Made by a program: the position numbers and the translations under genes. Positions 33,822 through 42,485 of a stretch of DNA of 64,000 bases are shown one piece after another (position 1 is the stretch's first letter; every line of letters begins with the position of its first letter). The stretch comes from Gp1-AA122 sp035631655 (GTDB lineage Bacteria; Acidobacteriota; Terriglobia; Terriglobales; Acidobacteriaceae), in the NCBI GenBank assembly GCA_035631655.1, contig DASQIH010000080.1, positions 1-64,000 of the forward strand. The letters are read 5' to 3'. The notes beneath the pieces are model-generated. The model had not been told where the DNA came from. It saw nothing but the letters and a program-made list of their open reading frames with translations, and did no database searches.

Positions 33822-34169
33822 CTACCGGTTCCTCCGCTCCCAATCCTGGTGCAAGGTCACCGAAGCCTTCGCACCAGCGGCTCGGTCGCCTCGAAATATT
33901 AATCCGCGATCGGCTTCTTCCGGCGGTAAGCCGGCCAGCGTGCGTTTCCGTTTTTGAACTTCCCGCAGTTCGCGCAGGATGGCCGCTTCTTTCTTCACAT
34001 ATTGTTTCTCGGAGATCTCGCCAGATTCCAGTTCCAGCTGCAACTCCAGCAGGCGCTGCTTGATGGGAGCATCGTCCGTGTACTGCTCCTCCGCCACCTG
34101 TTGCAGAGTACGGAAGATGAACTTGAAGCCGGAAATCGGTAGCATCAACAGGTCGTCAATCAGCAGCAT
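33822..34169 (-). CDS. gvpG: Gas vesicle protein GvpG
   Basis: The 115-residue product (ATG 34169 behind GGGAGAGAAG) shows the GvpG hallmark LLIDDLLMLPISGFKFIF at the N-terminus, then a helical ELQLELESGEISEKQYVKKE region and a coiled coil. GvpG is an accessory protein needed for vesicle assembly, thought to act with GvpF/L. It is the last gene of the cluster, 25 bases after a gvpF/L gene. The C-terminal 40 residues are not conserved in usual GvpG. Confidence 0.9.
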   Translation of the reverse strand: MLLIDDLLMLPISGFKFIFRTLQQVAEEQYTDDAPIKQRLLELQLELESGEISEKQYVKKEAAILRELREVQKRKRTLAGLPPEEADRGLIFRGDRAAGAKASVTLHQDWERRNR

Positions 34170-34194
34170 GCGAACTTCTCTCCCTGCCATAGAC

Positions 34195-35070
34195 TCAGGT
34201 CGCCGATACCCGTTCCAGCTTGAGTCTTATGTTGACGAAGTTATAAGGTGGCCACGGCCCTGTGTACTTGAATTTTAACCGCTTGCCGTATTTTCTCGCG
34301 ATCCGGTTGACCACAGCGTCGAAGTCACTCTCCCGATGGCGCTCCACCAGAAACGCCGCGTTCATGATCATCTTGTCGCCGATGGGCTGATTGTCCCGGG
34401 ACGCAACACACACACTGCGCAGCGACTCGTAGATCTCGCGAACGTATTGCGTAGCCCTCTCAGTCAAGGCTTTGTCAATCATGCGGCCCAGTTGCATTCT
34501 CGCCAGATAAGTCGACTGCAGGTGCTTGCGAATGATCTCCTGGTGAAACTGGCGGACCTCCTCATCTTCCTGCTTTAATTCCTCGATAATCTGGTCCCGG
34601 TCCCAGTTGACCTTTAGTCCAAACTCCAGCTTGCCTGCCATCTGGTTCAAAACATCCTTCAGGGACGAGTAAATGCTCTTTAGTACCTCGCGAATGTCAT
34701 CGTCCGTGCGGAACACCGTTCCGAAGCTCATAGGAATGATGGTGTAGTTCTTCATCACAGTCTCGATGACGTGTTCGTGCGCCAGCGCATTCTCTCGCGT
34801 AGGATCGAAGATGTAGACCGAAGTCTTGCTTACGACCGCGGCAATGTCGAGGTACTTGACCATGTAGACCAGCTCACCCTCGCCCCCCATCCCGATTTTT
34901 CCGAACGTCGTTTGCTCCCTGGCTTCAACGATCCCGTAGACATAACGGCCGCCCTCTCCGGGAGGGACTTCGGGAACGGGCGACGGCCGCTCGGCAATCT
35001 TCACGTGCAAGTCTTCTTTGGCCGTTTTCTTGCCGACCTTGCGCGGCCTACTCGCAGCTTTTGTCGCCAT
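34195..35070 (-). CDS. gvpF: Gas vesicle protein GvpF/GvpL, copy 1
   Basis: From ATG 35070 (AAAGGAAAGG upstream) 291 residues. A Lys-rich N-terminal extension precedes the GRYVYGIVEA start of the GvpF/L fold. Other family signs are the IIPMSFGTVF block around residue 117 and the C-terminal LKFKYTGPWPPYNFVNI, the strongest GvpF/L signature. GvpF binds GvpA and acts at an early stage of assembly in known systems. One of three copies in this cluster; it follows the sensor kinase gene by 73 bases. Confidence 0.92.
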   Translation of the reverse strand: MATKAASRPRKVGKKTAKEDLHVKIAERPSPVPEVPPGEGGRYVYGIVEAREQTTFGKIGMGGEGELVYMVKYLDIAAVVSKTSVYIFDPTRENALAHEHVIETVMKNYTIIPMSFGTVFRTDDDIREVLKSIYSSLKDVLNQMAGKLEFGLKVNWDRDQIIEELKQEDEEVRQFHQEIIRKHLQSTYLARMQLGRMIDKALTERATQYVREIYESLRSVCVASRDNQPIGDKMIMNAAFLVERHRESDFDAVVNRIARKYGKRLKFKYTGPWPPYNFVNIRLKLERVSAT

Positions 35071-35143
35071 GTTCCTTTCCTTTTTCACGAAAGTCCTTCA
35101 ATGCACTTCGCCAAAACTTTTCGAGCACTGCAAAAAGCGCCCT

Positions 35144-37270
35144 CTACCGCCGCATGGTCGGAACAGGCTCAAGCGAGATGGGAAAGGCCAGCTTGAACAC
35201 CGTACCCTTTCCGACCGTGCTACGGACCTGGATCCGGCCCGCATGATTCTCAACAATTCCTTTTACGATCCAAAGTCCCAGGCCCGTTCCTTTTTCCCCT
35301 TTGGTGCTGACGAAAGGTTCGAACATGGACGTGCGCAGTTCCTTCGGAATGCCCGTTCCCGTATCCGCTACCGTAATTTGAAGCCAGCCGTGAATCCCAT
35401 CGCCCGCCCGTATGTGCCGGGTCTTAATAATCAGTTTTCCTCCGTCGGACATGCTGTCCCGCGAATTGACGACCAGATTGGACAAAAGCTGACGAAACTG
35501 GTCGGAAGAGCCTTTCATAGGGGGCAGAGTGCCCAGCCGTTTGTCCACGGTGACACCCACCTTGGCCAGGGGACGGCCGAAAAGCGTGAGTGTATCTTCG
35601 ACGACGCTGTTCAGGTCGAAACTGCCCAGCTGCCCAGTATTTCGATAAAGTCCGAGCATCTGCCGGACAATGCGCGTCACCCGTTCGGTCTCGTTTTTCA
35701 GGACCTCGAAAATGGGCTGGGATGGTGTATCCAGCCGCCCCTTCAGAAGGTAGATGGCATTCTTGATCGCCTCCATCGGGTTGTTGATTTCATGGGCGAT
35801 CGTGCCTGCCAGCCGGCCGGTTGCGGCGAACTTCTCCATTTCCAGCATCCGCCGCTCCAGTTGGAGTTGTTCCAGCTTCTTCCAGGTTGAGAAGTCGCGC
35901 AGTACCGTCACCGTGTAAGCGACCTGTCCACGTGCATCGTAAATCTTGCCCGATCTAGCCGCGTATTCGATCTCGGCACGGGAACCGCGATGGTACAGAT
36001 GCAAAGACTTATTTTCTTTATCGACGAAGGAGAATGTGAACGCGGTGAGATAGGCATCGAGCTTGGCTTGATTCTTGACCACTTGGGGATGGCGGTCAGC
36101 TTCTGCGGAACCGAACAGTTCCTTGGCCAGAGGATCCAGCAACACGATCTTCGCGGAATTATCGGCCACGATGATCGGATCGCCCACGTTCTCAATGACC
36201 AGGTTCAAGCGGTCCCGGTCCTGACGCACTATTTCCTCGGCAGCGCGCAGCTTGTCGAGATTAGCCCGGACTTCCTGGTCGGCTCGCCGCAAATCGGTCA
36301 CGTCGCGCATCACCGTCACCATGCCCGTCCGCGTTCCCTCCCGAGTATAGGTGGGTGCGCAAACGGCCTCGAACAGCACTTCCTCGCCCTCCATGACATC
36401 GACTAAGGTCAGATCGCGCGAAGTATCACTCGCGCTCACCACCATGGAGGACAATGCCGCAGAAAACAGCAAGTTGTTCAACTCGACTGCCCGCCGCCCC
36501 CCTTCACTGACTCCTTCCGGCGTCCGAAAGAACCGCTCCGCAGCCCGGTTCTGAATAATGACGCGATGCTGGTTATCTGTCAGGATGACCGGGTCCGCCA
36601 TGCTTTGCATGACCGTCCCCATGCGGGAAATCGTGACTTCCATCTCCCGCATGCGCTTGAAGTAGTATTCCACTTTAAACAGTCGTGATCGATGCCGATT
36701 GCCGCGCTCGACCAGGGTGCGCAATTGCGTCAGCTGGTTCTGGGTTGAGTTCTTTCCCAATTGGGCCAGGACAACGCTGACATAAGCCCGCATACCGCAA
36801 GCTACACAGACTTGCTCCTGAACTTGCAGTTTGCGCGAGGATTGAAAGTTCTGAAGCGCCAGACAGTCCTGGCGGAGTTCTCGTTCCGCTTCCCAACAGC
36901 CGGTGCGGCTGCGGTAAATCATAGGGTAGGCATAGAGTGAGCCTTCTTTGAGGGGGCCCGGCCGCAGGAGGGCGGGCTTAAGGTTCTGCAGTACGGATAC
37001 TATGGGGTTCTCGCTCGCCCATAATGAAGTATGAAACTTGTTCAGGAACCCCTTGTCGCAGTTCAACGATGCGCTCGGCTTCACTTCACCGGTTTCAAGG
37101 TCGACATCCAGCGCCAGCGCGCGCGGAAAACCCAGAAAAACAATCTCCTCCAGCAGAATCGGGAGAATTTCCTCCGACCTCTCGGCGGAAAGCAGGCGCA
37201 ACGCAGCTGACTCGTTGGAAGACCTTTGATCAAATTGTTCTGGCTTTGGTCTTAGCAGTGGGCTCGCCAT
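35144..37270 (-). CDS. PAS-domain sensor histidine kinase inside the gas-vesicle cluster
   Basis: A 708-residue soluble kinase (ATG 37270; GTG 37288 possible). The N-terminal 220 residues look like a GAF-type sensor and hold a Cys cluster (VCVACGM). Two PAS domains follow (about 215-335 and 360-475), then HisKA with His in GRLAGTIAHEINNPMEAIKN, and HATPase motifs NLVVNSRD, DTGTGIP and GTGLGLWIVKGIV. It begins 28 bases after gvpA. Placement between structural and accessory vesicle genes is unusual and suggests it controls vesicle formation, perhaps through the receiver-RsbRD protein at 32969. Confidence 0.9.
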   Translation of the reverse strand: MASPLLRPKPEQFDQRSSNESAALRLLSAERSEEILPILLEEIVFLGFPRALALDVDLETGEVKPSASLNCDKGFLNKFHTSLWASENPIVSVLQNLKPALLRPGPLKEGSLYAYPMIYRSRTGCWEAERELRQDCLALQNFQSSRKLQVQEQVCVACGMRAYVSVVLAQLGKNSTQNQLTQLRTLVERGNRHRSRLFKVEYYFKRMREMEVTISRMGTVMQSMADPVILTDNQHRVIIQNRAAERFFRTPEGVSEGGRRAVELNNLLFSAALSSMVVSASDTSRDLTLVDVMEGEEVLFEAVCAPTYTREGTRTGMVTVMRDVTDLRRADQEVRANLDKLRAAEEIVRQDRDRLNLVIENVGDPIIVADNSAKIVLLDPLAKELFGSAEADRHPQVVKNQAKLDAYLTAFTFSFVDKENKSLHLYHRGSRAEIEYAARSGKIYDARGQVAYTVTVLRDFSTWKKLEQLQLERRMLEMEKFAATGRLAGTIAHEINNPMEAIKNAIYLLKGRLDTPSQPIFEVLKNETERVTRIVRQMLGLYRNTGQLGSFDLNSVVEDTLTLFGRPLAKVGVTVDKRLGTLPPMKGSSDQFRQLLSNLVVNSRDSMSDGGKLIIKTRHIRAGDGIHGWLQITVADTGTGIPKELRTSMFEPFVSTKGEKGTGLGLWIVKGIVENHAGRIQVRSTVGKGTVFKLAFPISLEPVPTMRR

Positions 37271-37298
37271 CCCGTCTGCACCCCTCACTCAGCCCTCT

Positions 37299-37607
37299 TT
37301 ACCCGCGACGCCGCGCGCCGCGACGGACGGGTACACGCGTGACGCGTCTGGAAGTCTCCACCGTGGTCTCCTCTGGCATTTCCAGTTCGGGCAGCTGCGG
37401 CCGCGCCACCAGCCCTACCATGCCTACCGCATCAGCGTATTTCAAATACGTATCAATCGAGGCTACCACGATCCGCGCTTCCACCGTAATCAGGTCAATC
37501 CCGACCAGGGAAATGCGTACCCAGGCGTCGATTACGATGCCTTTGTCGAGCACCCGATCGAGCACATCAATCAGGCTCGAGCCACCCGCAACCCGTTCCA
37601 CGGCCAT
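37299..37607 (-). CDS. gvpA: Gas vesicle major structural protein GvpA with Arg-rich tail
   Basis: Residues 1-70 match GvpA closely: SLIDVLDRVLDKGIVIDAWV, then RISLVGIDLITVEARIVVAS and IDTYLKYADAVG. GvpA forms the ribbed wall of the vesicle. Unlike the usual 70-75 residue form this one has 102 residues, with a C-terminal tail ending in an arginine-rich segment (RRVTRVPVRRGARRRG). The gene lies 22 bases after a second gvpA/J gene with a similar tail. Whether the tail is kept on the vesicle surface is unknown. Confidence 0.93.
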   Translation of the reverse strand: MAVERVAGGSSLIDVLDRVLDKGIVIDAWVRISLVGIDLITVEARIVVASIDTYLKYADAVGMVGLVARPQLPELEMPEETTVETSRRVTRVPVRRGARRRG

Positions 37608-37629
37608 GAAGTCTTCCTCCTAAATCCAG

Positions 37630-37941
37630 CTAACGTCTGCGTCTGGCGCGCACCGGTCTCGCAGCTACCGCTCGTCGTCGTACTACCGGCCGGGCTTCCG
37701 GAAGCGCTGCCGCCACTCTGGGCGCCTGCATCGTCAAATGCGGGTCGTACTTCCACCAGTTCAATCCGATCTGTTCTGCCTTATCCACGGAACAGATCAG
37801 CAGTCGAACCCGAATGGTGAGCAATTCCACGTTGGCTACGGAGATACTAACGTCCCCGGCAATCACCACGCCCTTGTCCAGAACACGATCCAGGATGTCG
37901 AGCAGATTAGTCGTCCCGGTGACGGTGGATATCCGTTCCAT
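37630..37941 (-). CDS. gvpJ: GvpA/GvpJ-family gas vesicle protein with Arg-rich tail
   Basis: A 103-residue GvpA paralogue: NLLDILDRVLDKGVVIAGDV and SISVANVELLTIRVRLLICS show the shared core, but the VGLAWWK-like NWWKYDPHL end is typical of GvpJ/GvpM minor proteins that help nucleate or shape vesicles. The tail ends RRRAVAARPVRARRRR, like that of the neighbouring gvpA. It is the first gene after a 177-base gap and may be led by its own promoter. GvpJ versus GvpS or GvpM cannot be decided by eye. Confidence 0.88.
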   Translation of the reverse strand: MERISTVTGTTNLLDILDRVLDKGVVIAGDVSISVANVELLTIRVRLLICSVDKAEQIGLNWWKYDPHLTMQAPRVAAALPEARPVVRRRAVAARPVRARRRR

Positions 37942-38118
37942 TTGGCTGGCTCTTTTCTTGCAGGGGAGACAAAAAACCGCTGTTCGTCCGGGTGATGCTA
38001 ATTGCTTCTGTAAGCTATGTCAACGACTCCACGAACTGTCTCGTTCTAACAGAAAAGTTGGGCCGGCTTGGATCCAGCACTGACCGGAAGAGTTGTCTAT
38101 CTCAGGTTTTGCGGCTGC

Positions 38119-38475
38119 TTACTTGTCTAAAAGGTGCCCCAGAGGCCCCAAATCGAGGTTCAGATCCTGCGGCGTGAGGCCAAAATGGGTCGCCAACTCG
38201 TGGATCTTGGCTTCCAGTTTCATTAAGGCTTTCCCCATCTCCTCCACCTGTTGGTCAGTTAGCGAACCGCCCTCCATACGACGAATGGCCTGCCGCTCCA
38301 GCAACTGCCGCAGCAGTTCGATCAGGCTGAGGACCAGCTTGGCCAAGCCGTGCTCTATGTTTTCCGGCGAACAGTCAATGCGCTCCGGAAGTCTGGCTTC
38401 TGTTTGCGCACCACCCTTCGGCGTGGTTGCCGGTGCGGGAACCGTGGAAGCGAACTCCGCCTCGTCCTGCATCAT
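38119..38475 (-). CDS. gvpK: Gas vesicle protein GvpK
   Basis: The 118-residue product starts at ATG 38475, overlapping the gvpF/L stop by ATGA. It has the GvpK signatures SPENIEHGLAKLVLSLIELL, RQLLERQAIRRMEGGSLTD and the terminal LTPQDLNLDLGPLG. GvpK is an essential accessory protein in several gas-vesicle systems, possibly involved in early assembly. A 177-base gap follows before the next vesicle gene on this strand. Confidence 0.93.
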   Translation of the reverse strand: MMQDEAEFASTVPAPATTPKGGAQTEARLPERIDCSPENIEHGLAKLVLSLIELLRQLLERQAIRRMEGGSLTDQQVEEMGKALMKLEAKIHELATHFGLTPQDLNLDLGPLGHLLDK

Positions 38476-39116
38476 TCCTCGCTGACAAATTCTGTGGCTG
38501 GCCATGGTCCACTAACCCGGGCAGAAACGCTTGACGGCACCTGCACCGTGACCAATGCGCGCTCGAACTCCGCCACCGAGCCCCGGCTGACTAAAGCGTA
38601 ACAACGGATATGATGCGGTGAAGCCTGCTGACGCCAGCCGGAAATCCAGCTTTTCCCGGCCTGCTGGAATTGTCCGGCTGTGCTTTCCAGCACGGACTGT
38701 TGTGCCTGTCGGCTTCGCAGGTACTCCGTCCCCGTCTCTCGCAGACTCTGCTTGGAACTTCCGAGGCCAAGATGGATCTCCATTTGCACCAGATCGCGCA
38801 GCCGCCCCAGGGCTTCATGATATTCGGCTGCATGCTGGTGCAAATGGCGAGCCATTTCGGCTTCATCCCCTAGCACGGTAGGAAAGCGAAAAGGAATAAT
38901 GGCCCCCTGCCGAAAGATCTCTTGAAGCACACGATGAAACGCCAACGCCGCTTCGCGTGCCGGGGGGCCAAGCATGGTATCCGAACTCGAACTGCGCGAC
39001 ACAAAGCACCGCAGCCCGGAATGTTCCAGAGTCTCAACCGCCATGCCACCAACTCCCACCCCCGGAACCTCAATAGGTATTGCCGATTCCGTGATGCAAT
39101 AAGCGAGCACCGGCAT
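38472..39116 (-). CDS. gvpL: Gas vesicle protein GvpF/GvpL, copy 2
   Basis: From ATG 39116 the product has 214 residues; the frame extends to 39167 but overlaps the upstream gene. It starts MPVLAYCITES as GvpF/L proteins do. The IIPFRFPTVLGDE block lies around residue 75 and the C-terminus ends ARVSGPWPATEFV, a variant of the family GPWPPY motif. It sits between a gvpA/J-type gene and gvpK. Its ribosome site is poor, so translation may be coupled. Confidence 0.87.
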   Translation of the reverse strand: MPVLAYCITESAIPIEVPGVGVGGMAVETLEHSGLRCFVSRSSSSDTMLGPPAREAALAFHRVLQEIFRQGAIIPFRFPTVLGDEAEMARHLHQHAAEYHEALGRLRDLVQMEIHLGLGSSKQSLRETGTEYLRSRQAQQSVLESTAGQFQQAGKSWISGWRQQASPHHIRCYALVSRGSVAEFERALVTVQVPSSVSARVSGPWPATEFVSEE

Positions 39117-39135
39117 GTTAGGAAGTTCGTGAAGC

Positions 39136-39372
39136 CTATTGCTTCGTTGCGCTCGGAAGCGCTTCAATCCGCATGTGCTTTAATGCCGTCTCTACCGAGG
39201 TAAGAATGACGTCCAGCCCCAGGTAAATCAGGTCGACTCCGGCCAGGGAAATCACTAAGTTGCCGTGGATGATCACTCCCTTGTTGAGAACGTGATCCAG
39301 AATATCGAGCAACGAAGTTTCATTGTCGACATCTTCACCACTAAAGACGAGTTTGTTCGCTACGCTCGACAT
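39136..39372 (-). CDS. GvpA/GvpJ-family gas vesicle protein (short)
   Basis: A 78-residue GvpA-family protein with SLLDILDHVLNKGVIIHGNL and VISLAGVDLIYLGLDVILTS. The HGNL and LIYLGLDVIL variants place it with GvpJ/GvpS minor proteins rather than GvpA. It has no Arg-rich tail. It is located seven bases after a gvpF/L gene and 19 bases before another, so it is well embedded in the operon. Confidence 0.9.
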   Translation of the reverse strand: MSSVANKLVFSGEDVDNETSLLDILDHVLNKGVIIHGNLVISLAGVDLIYLGLDVILTSVETALKHMRIEALPSATKQ

Positions 39373-39379
39373 GTCGTAT

Positions 39380-40159
39380 TTACCCGTTCACCCCTGACTC
39401 CGCACTGGCTCGTGTCACGAAAGAATACGGCGGCCAAGGCCCGCTGCACTCAATGCGCCGCACGTCCTCCCATTCTTTCGAAAACTTTGTCAACAGCGCC
39501 TCCAACTTTCTTCGATCGGCGCGCTTCAGCAGCAGCGAAGTCTGCCACTTCAACCCGCGCTGCGCTCCGCTGATCTTGCCACCATCCGCGGTTCGTACCG
39601 CGATGCGTCCCAAGGCTTCCGCGAATCTTTCGATCTCAGGGTCTGGCCCCTTTGTCGCAGGTTTCTGGAGCTTGGCGGCTTTCGCTTTCAGGTAGTCTTT
39701 CCCGCTTTTCAAAGCTTCGGCCGGTAACGCCGGCTTGTTCGCGACAGCAAACACCTTGACGCCCCATTCGTCCGAGTCCTTGATGCTGGAGAAGTCTGCT
39801 TCTAAAATTCGCTTCTTCTTCCGAACATCAGCCTCGAGCGACGACGGGCTAAGAAAAATCGTGCCCAGACGAGCCGGCAAAATCTCGGCTTGTTCCGCAA
39901 TCGCCGATACTGCCCGCTGATGCCGCACACTGGCTTCTGCCAGCCAGTCCAGGTTCTCCATATTTCGGGCCAGGTTATCGGCAAATTCACTTTTATCGAC
40001 TCGGCTGATCCAGCAGACCAAGTCCTCGCACTCCATTGCCTCGAGCGAAGCCCTGCCATCGACTCCGACCAGGTCAGGAGCGAGCGATACTTTCTTTTGT
40101 GTGATCCCGTACAGATACAGCGCGCTCGGCTTGGCTTTCGGCGCTACGCGATTCGCCAT
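39380..40159 (-). CDS. gvpL: Gas vesicle protein GvpF/GvpL, copy 3
   Basis: A 259-residue GvpF/L protein: ALYLYGITQK near the N-terminus, ILPARLGTIF around residue 95 and the signature CSGPWPPYSFV near the C-terminus. A Lys-rich linker (KDYLKAKAAKLQKP) lies in the middle. Its start overlaps the ArsA-type ATPase gene by 16 bases, which links that ATPase directly to the vesicle operon. Confidence 0.92.
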   Translation of the reverse strand: MANRVAPKAKPSALYLYGITQKKVSLAPDLVGVDGRASLEAMECEDLVCWISRVDKSEFADNLARNMENLDWLAEASVRHQRAVSAIAEQAEILPARLGTIFLSPSSLEADVRKKKRILEADFSSIKDSDEWGVKVFAVANKPALPAEALKSGKDYLKAKAAKLQKPATKGPDPEIERFAEALGRIAVRTADGGKISGAQRGLKWQTSLLLKRADRRKLEALLTKFSKEWEDVRRIECSGPWPPYSFVTRASAESGVNG

Positions 40160-42069
40160 AGCTCACCTGTAAACGATCGCAGCCCTGCCCTGCCTGCAAT
40201 TTCCTTCGGAAAATTCCTTACCACGTAGATGCTAAGCCGCGGATACCGTTGCTGGAGAGCGCTCATGGTAGCTCGCTGCCATTGCATGGCTCGCCCGCAA
40301 CGGCGGCATTTCCCCACATCTTCCGCGAACAGGACGCGGTTGAGGAAGATGGATTTTGCGGGCAGCCGGAGCTTCCGCAGGTCGTTTATCAGCCTCTCGG
40401 TCTCACGATCGGGCAGCGGCTCGGCCAGCATCACCGTATGGATACAGGCACGTTTAGGATCCTTGAGAACGCCGGCTAATTCCCGTACCCGTTGTCCCAT
40501 CTCCGCGATCTGCACTCCGGCATCGCGGGCAAGCGCTAGTGTACGGTGCGCTGCCATGGTTTTCAACAATGGCCGCGTCCAGCCCAGGATTCGCTCCGGC
40601 ATCCGCAAAAGCTCCAAGGCATGCCCCGTAGGAGCCATGTCAATCACCACTTTCTTAGAACCATGGCTGAGCAAATCGAGAATGCGGAAGATTGCCAGCA
40701 CCTCGTCCACTCCCGGTGGAACGATGTCCAGCAATTCCGACAACATCTGCCGCTCAAAGCTCAAGTCAATGTGAATCCCAGATATCTCGGTGGTGGTTGC
40801 CGCCTCGATGCTGGACCTGATTTCGCCCACCCATTGTTTGAAGAGCGCCTGCGAATCCATTTCCGATGCTCGAAACTCGGGATCCCCGAGCACCGGCTCG
40901 GAGCGATCGTCAATCTCTTTTTGAAAGACGTCATCCAGGGACGGCGCCGGATCTACCGAACAGATTTCCACCGGCGCTTTGCTCTTGGACCGCGTGTTAT
41001 AACCTAAGGCCGCCGACACCGTAGTCTTCCCCACACCGCCCTTGCCTACTACCAGCGAAAGGGGTGTTTCCAGAACTGGCCATCGCGTCGATTTCAGGCG
41101 TACTTCCCCGCTCTGTGCAGCAGGAAAATCTACTTTCAGAGGACCGCCCGAAAATACATGCTCGGCAAACAAGTTCAGATTGCGGGCACCAAGTATTGGG
41201 ACTCCCAGATCCTCTCCTATATATATGTCTGTTTCTGGAAACTGTTTGTGCAAGAAACTACGCGCCGCCCGCGTGGCTTTTGCCCTTTCCTGGCACAGCA
41301 GGCAACGAGGCGAGCCGGGCACCGCACGGTTCAGTACCACCGCCCCGACCTGCACCGGCGGAGAAAAGCTCTTAAGAGCAGCGCTGCATCGCACCGACTC
41401 ATTAAGCGAAAATTTCTCGGGCGTCGTAACCAAGAAGACTTTCGCTTTCTTCGTGAAGGCTTCCTGGACGCCCTCACCCATTTCCCGCCAATCGTTCAGG
41501 AATTGCTCGCCCAGTCCCCTGCCCCTACCACCAAAATGTTCGGCCAGAATGCGGTCGCGGCTGGCTGCGAGCTCCAGAAAATTCAGAAATCGCAGGAAAT
41601 GCTCCGGCAGCTGGAATAATCTGAGCGTGTGCCCGAAGGGTGCCGTATCCACGACTATACGTGCATACTTGCCGGACATGAGAGCATCGCGCACTGCCAG
41701 CAGCGCGGAGACCTCTGCCATCCCCGGCAGAGTGCTGTCCAGTAAGGGCCCGATATCTTCCCGCGAGAAGATTGCTCCGGCATCGACAATCGCAAGTATC
41801 TTCTCTTTATATCGGTCCAGAAAATCACGGAACAGTTTCTCCGCATTGACGTGCCACGCATCCAGCTTCCCGCGGTCCGGCAAGGGAATTGGCTTCGTGG
41901 TGTCATGCAACCGCACTTCCAGGATGTCAGCCAGAGAATGGGCCGGATCGGTAGAGAGTAACAGCACCCGCCGGGAAGGATCTTGAATTGCGCTATGTAC
42001 CGCATAGGCCGCGGAGGCGGTTGTCTTCCCTACCCCGCCTTTTCCCACAAAGAAGGCCAGTTCAGGCAC
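40144..42069 (-). CDS. Two-domain ArsA/Get3-family ATPase heading the gas-vesicle cluster
   Basis: A 641-residue tandem P-loop ATPase. Half 1 has GKGGVGKTTAS (residues 9-19), a DTAPFGHTLRL switch II and a CLLC pair; half 2 has GKGGVGKTTVS (about 341), DMAPTGHALELL and CRRCGR. Paired Cys in each half resemble the zinc-binding pair of Get3. No arsenic genes are near, and the A-loop cysteines of arsenite pumps are not evident, so a chaperone-like role in delivering hydrophobic GvpA/J subunits is more likely than arsenite transport. It overlaps gvpL by 16 bases. GvpN, the usual vesicle AAA+ ATPase, is absent. Confidence 0.85.
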   Translation of the reverse strand: MPELAFFVGKGGVGKTTASAAYAVHSAIQDPSRRVLLLSTDPAHSLADILEVRLHDTTKPIPLPDRGKLDAWHVNAEKLFRDFLDRYKEKILAIVDAGAIFSREDIGPLLDSTLPGMAEVSALLAVRDALMSGKYARIVVDTAPFGHTLRLFQLPEHFLRFLNFLELAASRDRILAEHFGGRGRGLGEQFLNDWREMGEGVQEAFTKKAKVFLVTTPEKFSLNESVRCSAALKSFSPPVQVGAVVLNRAVPGSPRCLLCQERAKATRAARSFLHKQFPETDIYIGEDLGVPILGARNLNLFAEHVFSGGPLKVDFPAAQSGEVRLKSTRWPVLETPLSLVVGKGGVGKTTVSAALGYNTRSKSKAPVEICSVDPAPSLDDVFQKEIDDRSEPVLGDPEFRASEMDSQALFKQWVGEIRSSIEAATTTEISGIHIDLSFERQMLSELLDIVPPGVDEVLAIFRILDLLSHGSKKVVIDMAPTGHALELLRMPERILGWTRPLLKTMAAHRTLALARDAGVQIAEMGQRVRELAGVLKDPKRACIHTVMLAEPLPDRETERLINDLRKLRLPAKSIFLNRVLFAEDVGKCRRCGRAMQWQRATMSALQQRYPRLSIYVVRNFPKEIAGRAGLRSFTGELWRIA

Positions 42070-42180
42070 AGGCGTATTGTAACCACTTGGTTGGGACGGT
42101 GTGCCCCAGGTCTCGCGATTGTCTCGGCATTCACTGTTGTTTAGAATCTGTGGAGCATTCCAGCGAGCCTGTCACCCACC

Positions 42181-42470
42181 ATGCCCCCGAACCCCACCCG
42201 TATTCTGTTTGTCGATGACGAGCCCAGCATTCGCATGATGCTGCCTCCCGTCCTGCAGCAACAGGGCTTTGAGGTCAGGGTCGCTGGCACCGTGCCTGAG
42301 GCGCTGGCCGAAATCAATAAGCGGTGTACAAACTGGTCCGCAACCATCTGGATGCCACGAGCGTCAGCGGCTTGATTGCCGACCTGGAAAGATTTCAGGT
42401 TGCTCTGAATTCCGTAATGGCAAAATCGATCCAGAGCTATGAGAGCAAGACGAAGCGGTTAATTGCGTGA
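42181..42470 (+). pseudogene. Internally deleted copy of the receiver-RsbRD gene
   Basis: The first 45 codons (PNPTRILFVDDEPSIRMMLP and onward to EALAEINK) match the gene at 32969 closely. After about 42322 the frame is lost and reading shifts. The second part, VYKLVRNHLDATSVSGLIAD through to a TGA at 42468, matches the end of the RsbRD-like domain (VYDLIQSNLMGIDVTGLISD). About 170 codons are missing. The remnant has no phosphoacceptor Asp and is surely inactive as a regulator. Confidence 0.85.
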
Positions 42471-42485
42471 CTTGCTTCTACGTCC

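Noticed and set aside
40144..42069. Arsenite-efflux ATPase ArsA as the function of the tandem ATPase
   Set aside because: No arsR, arsB or arsD genes nearby, the gene overlaps gvpL, and the Cys arrangement is closer to the paired Cys of Get3-type proteins.
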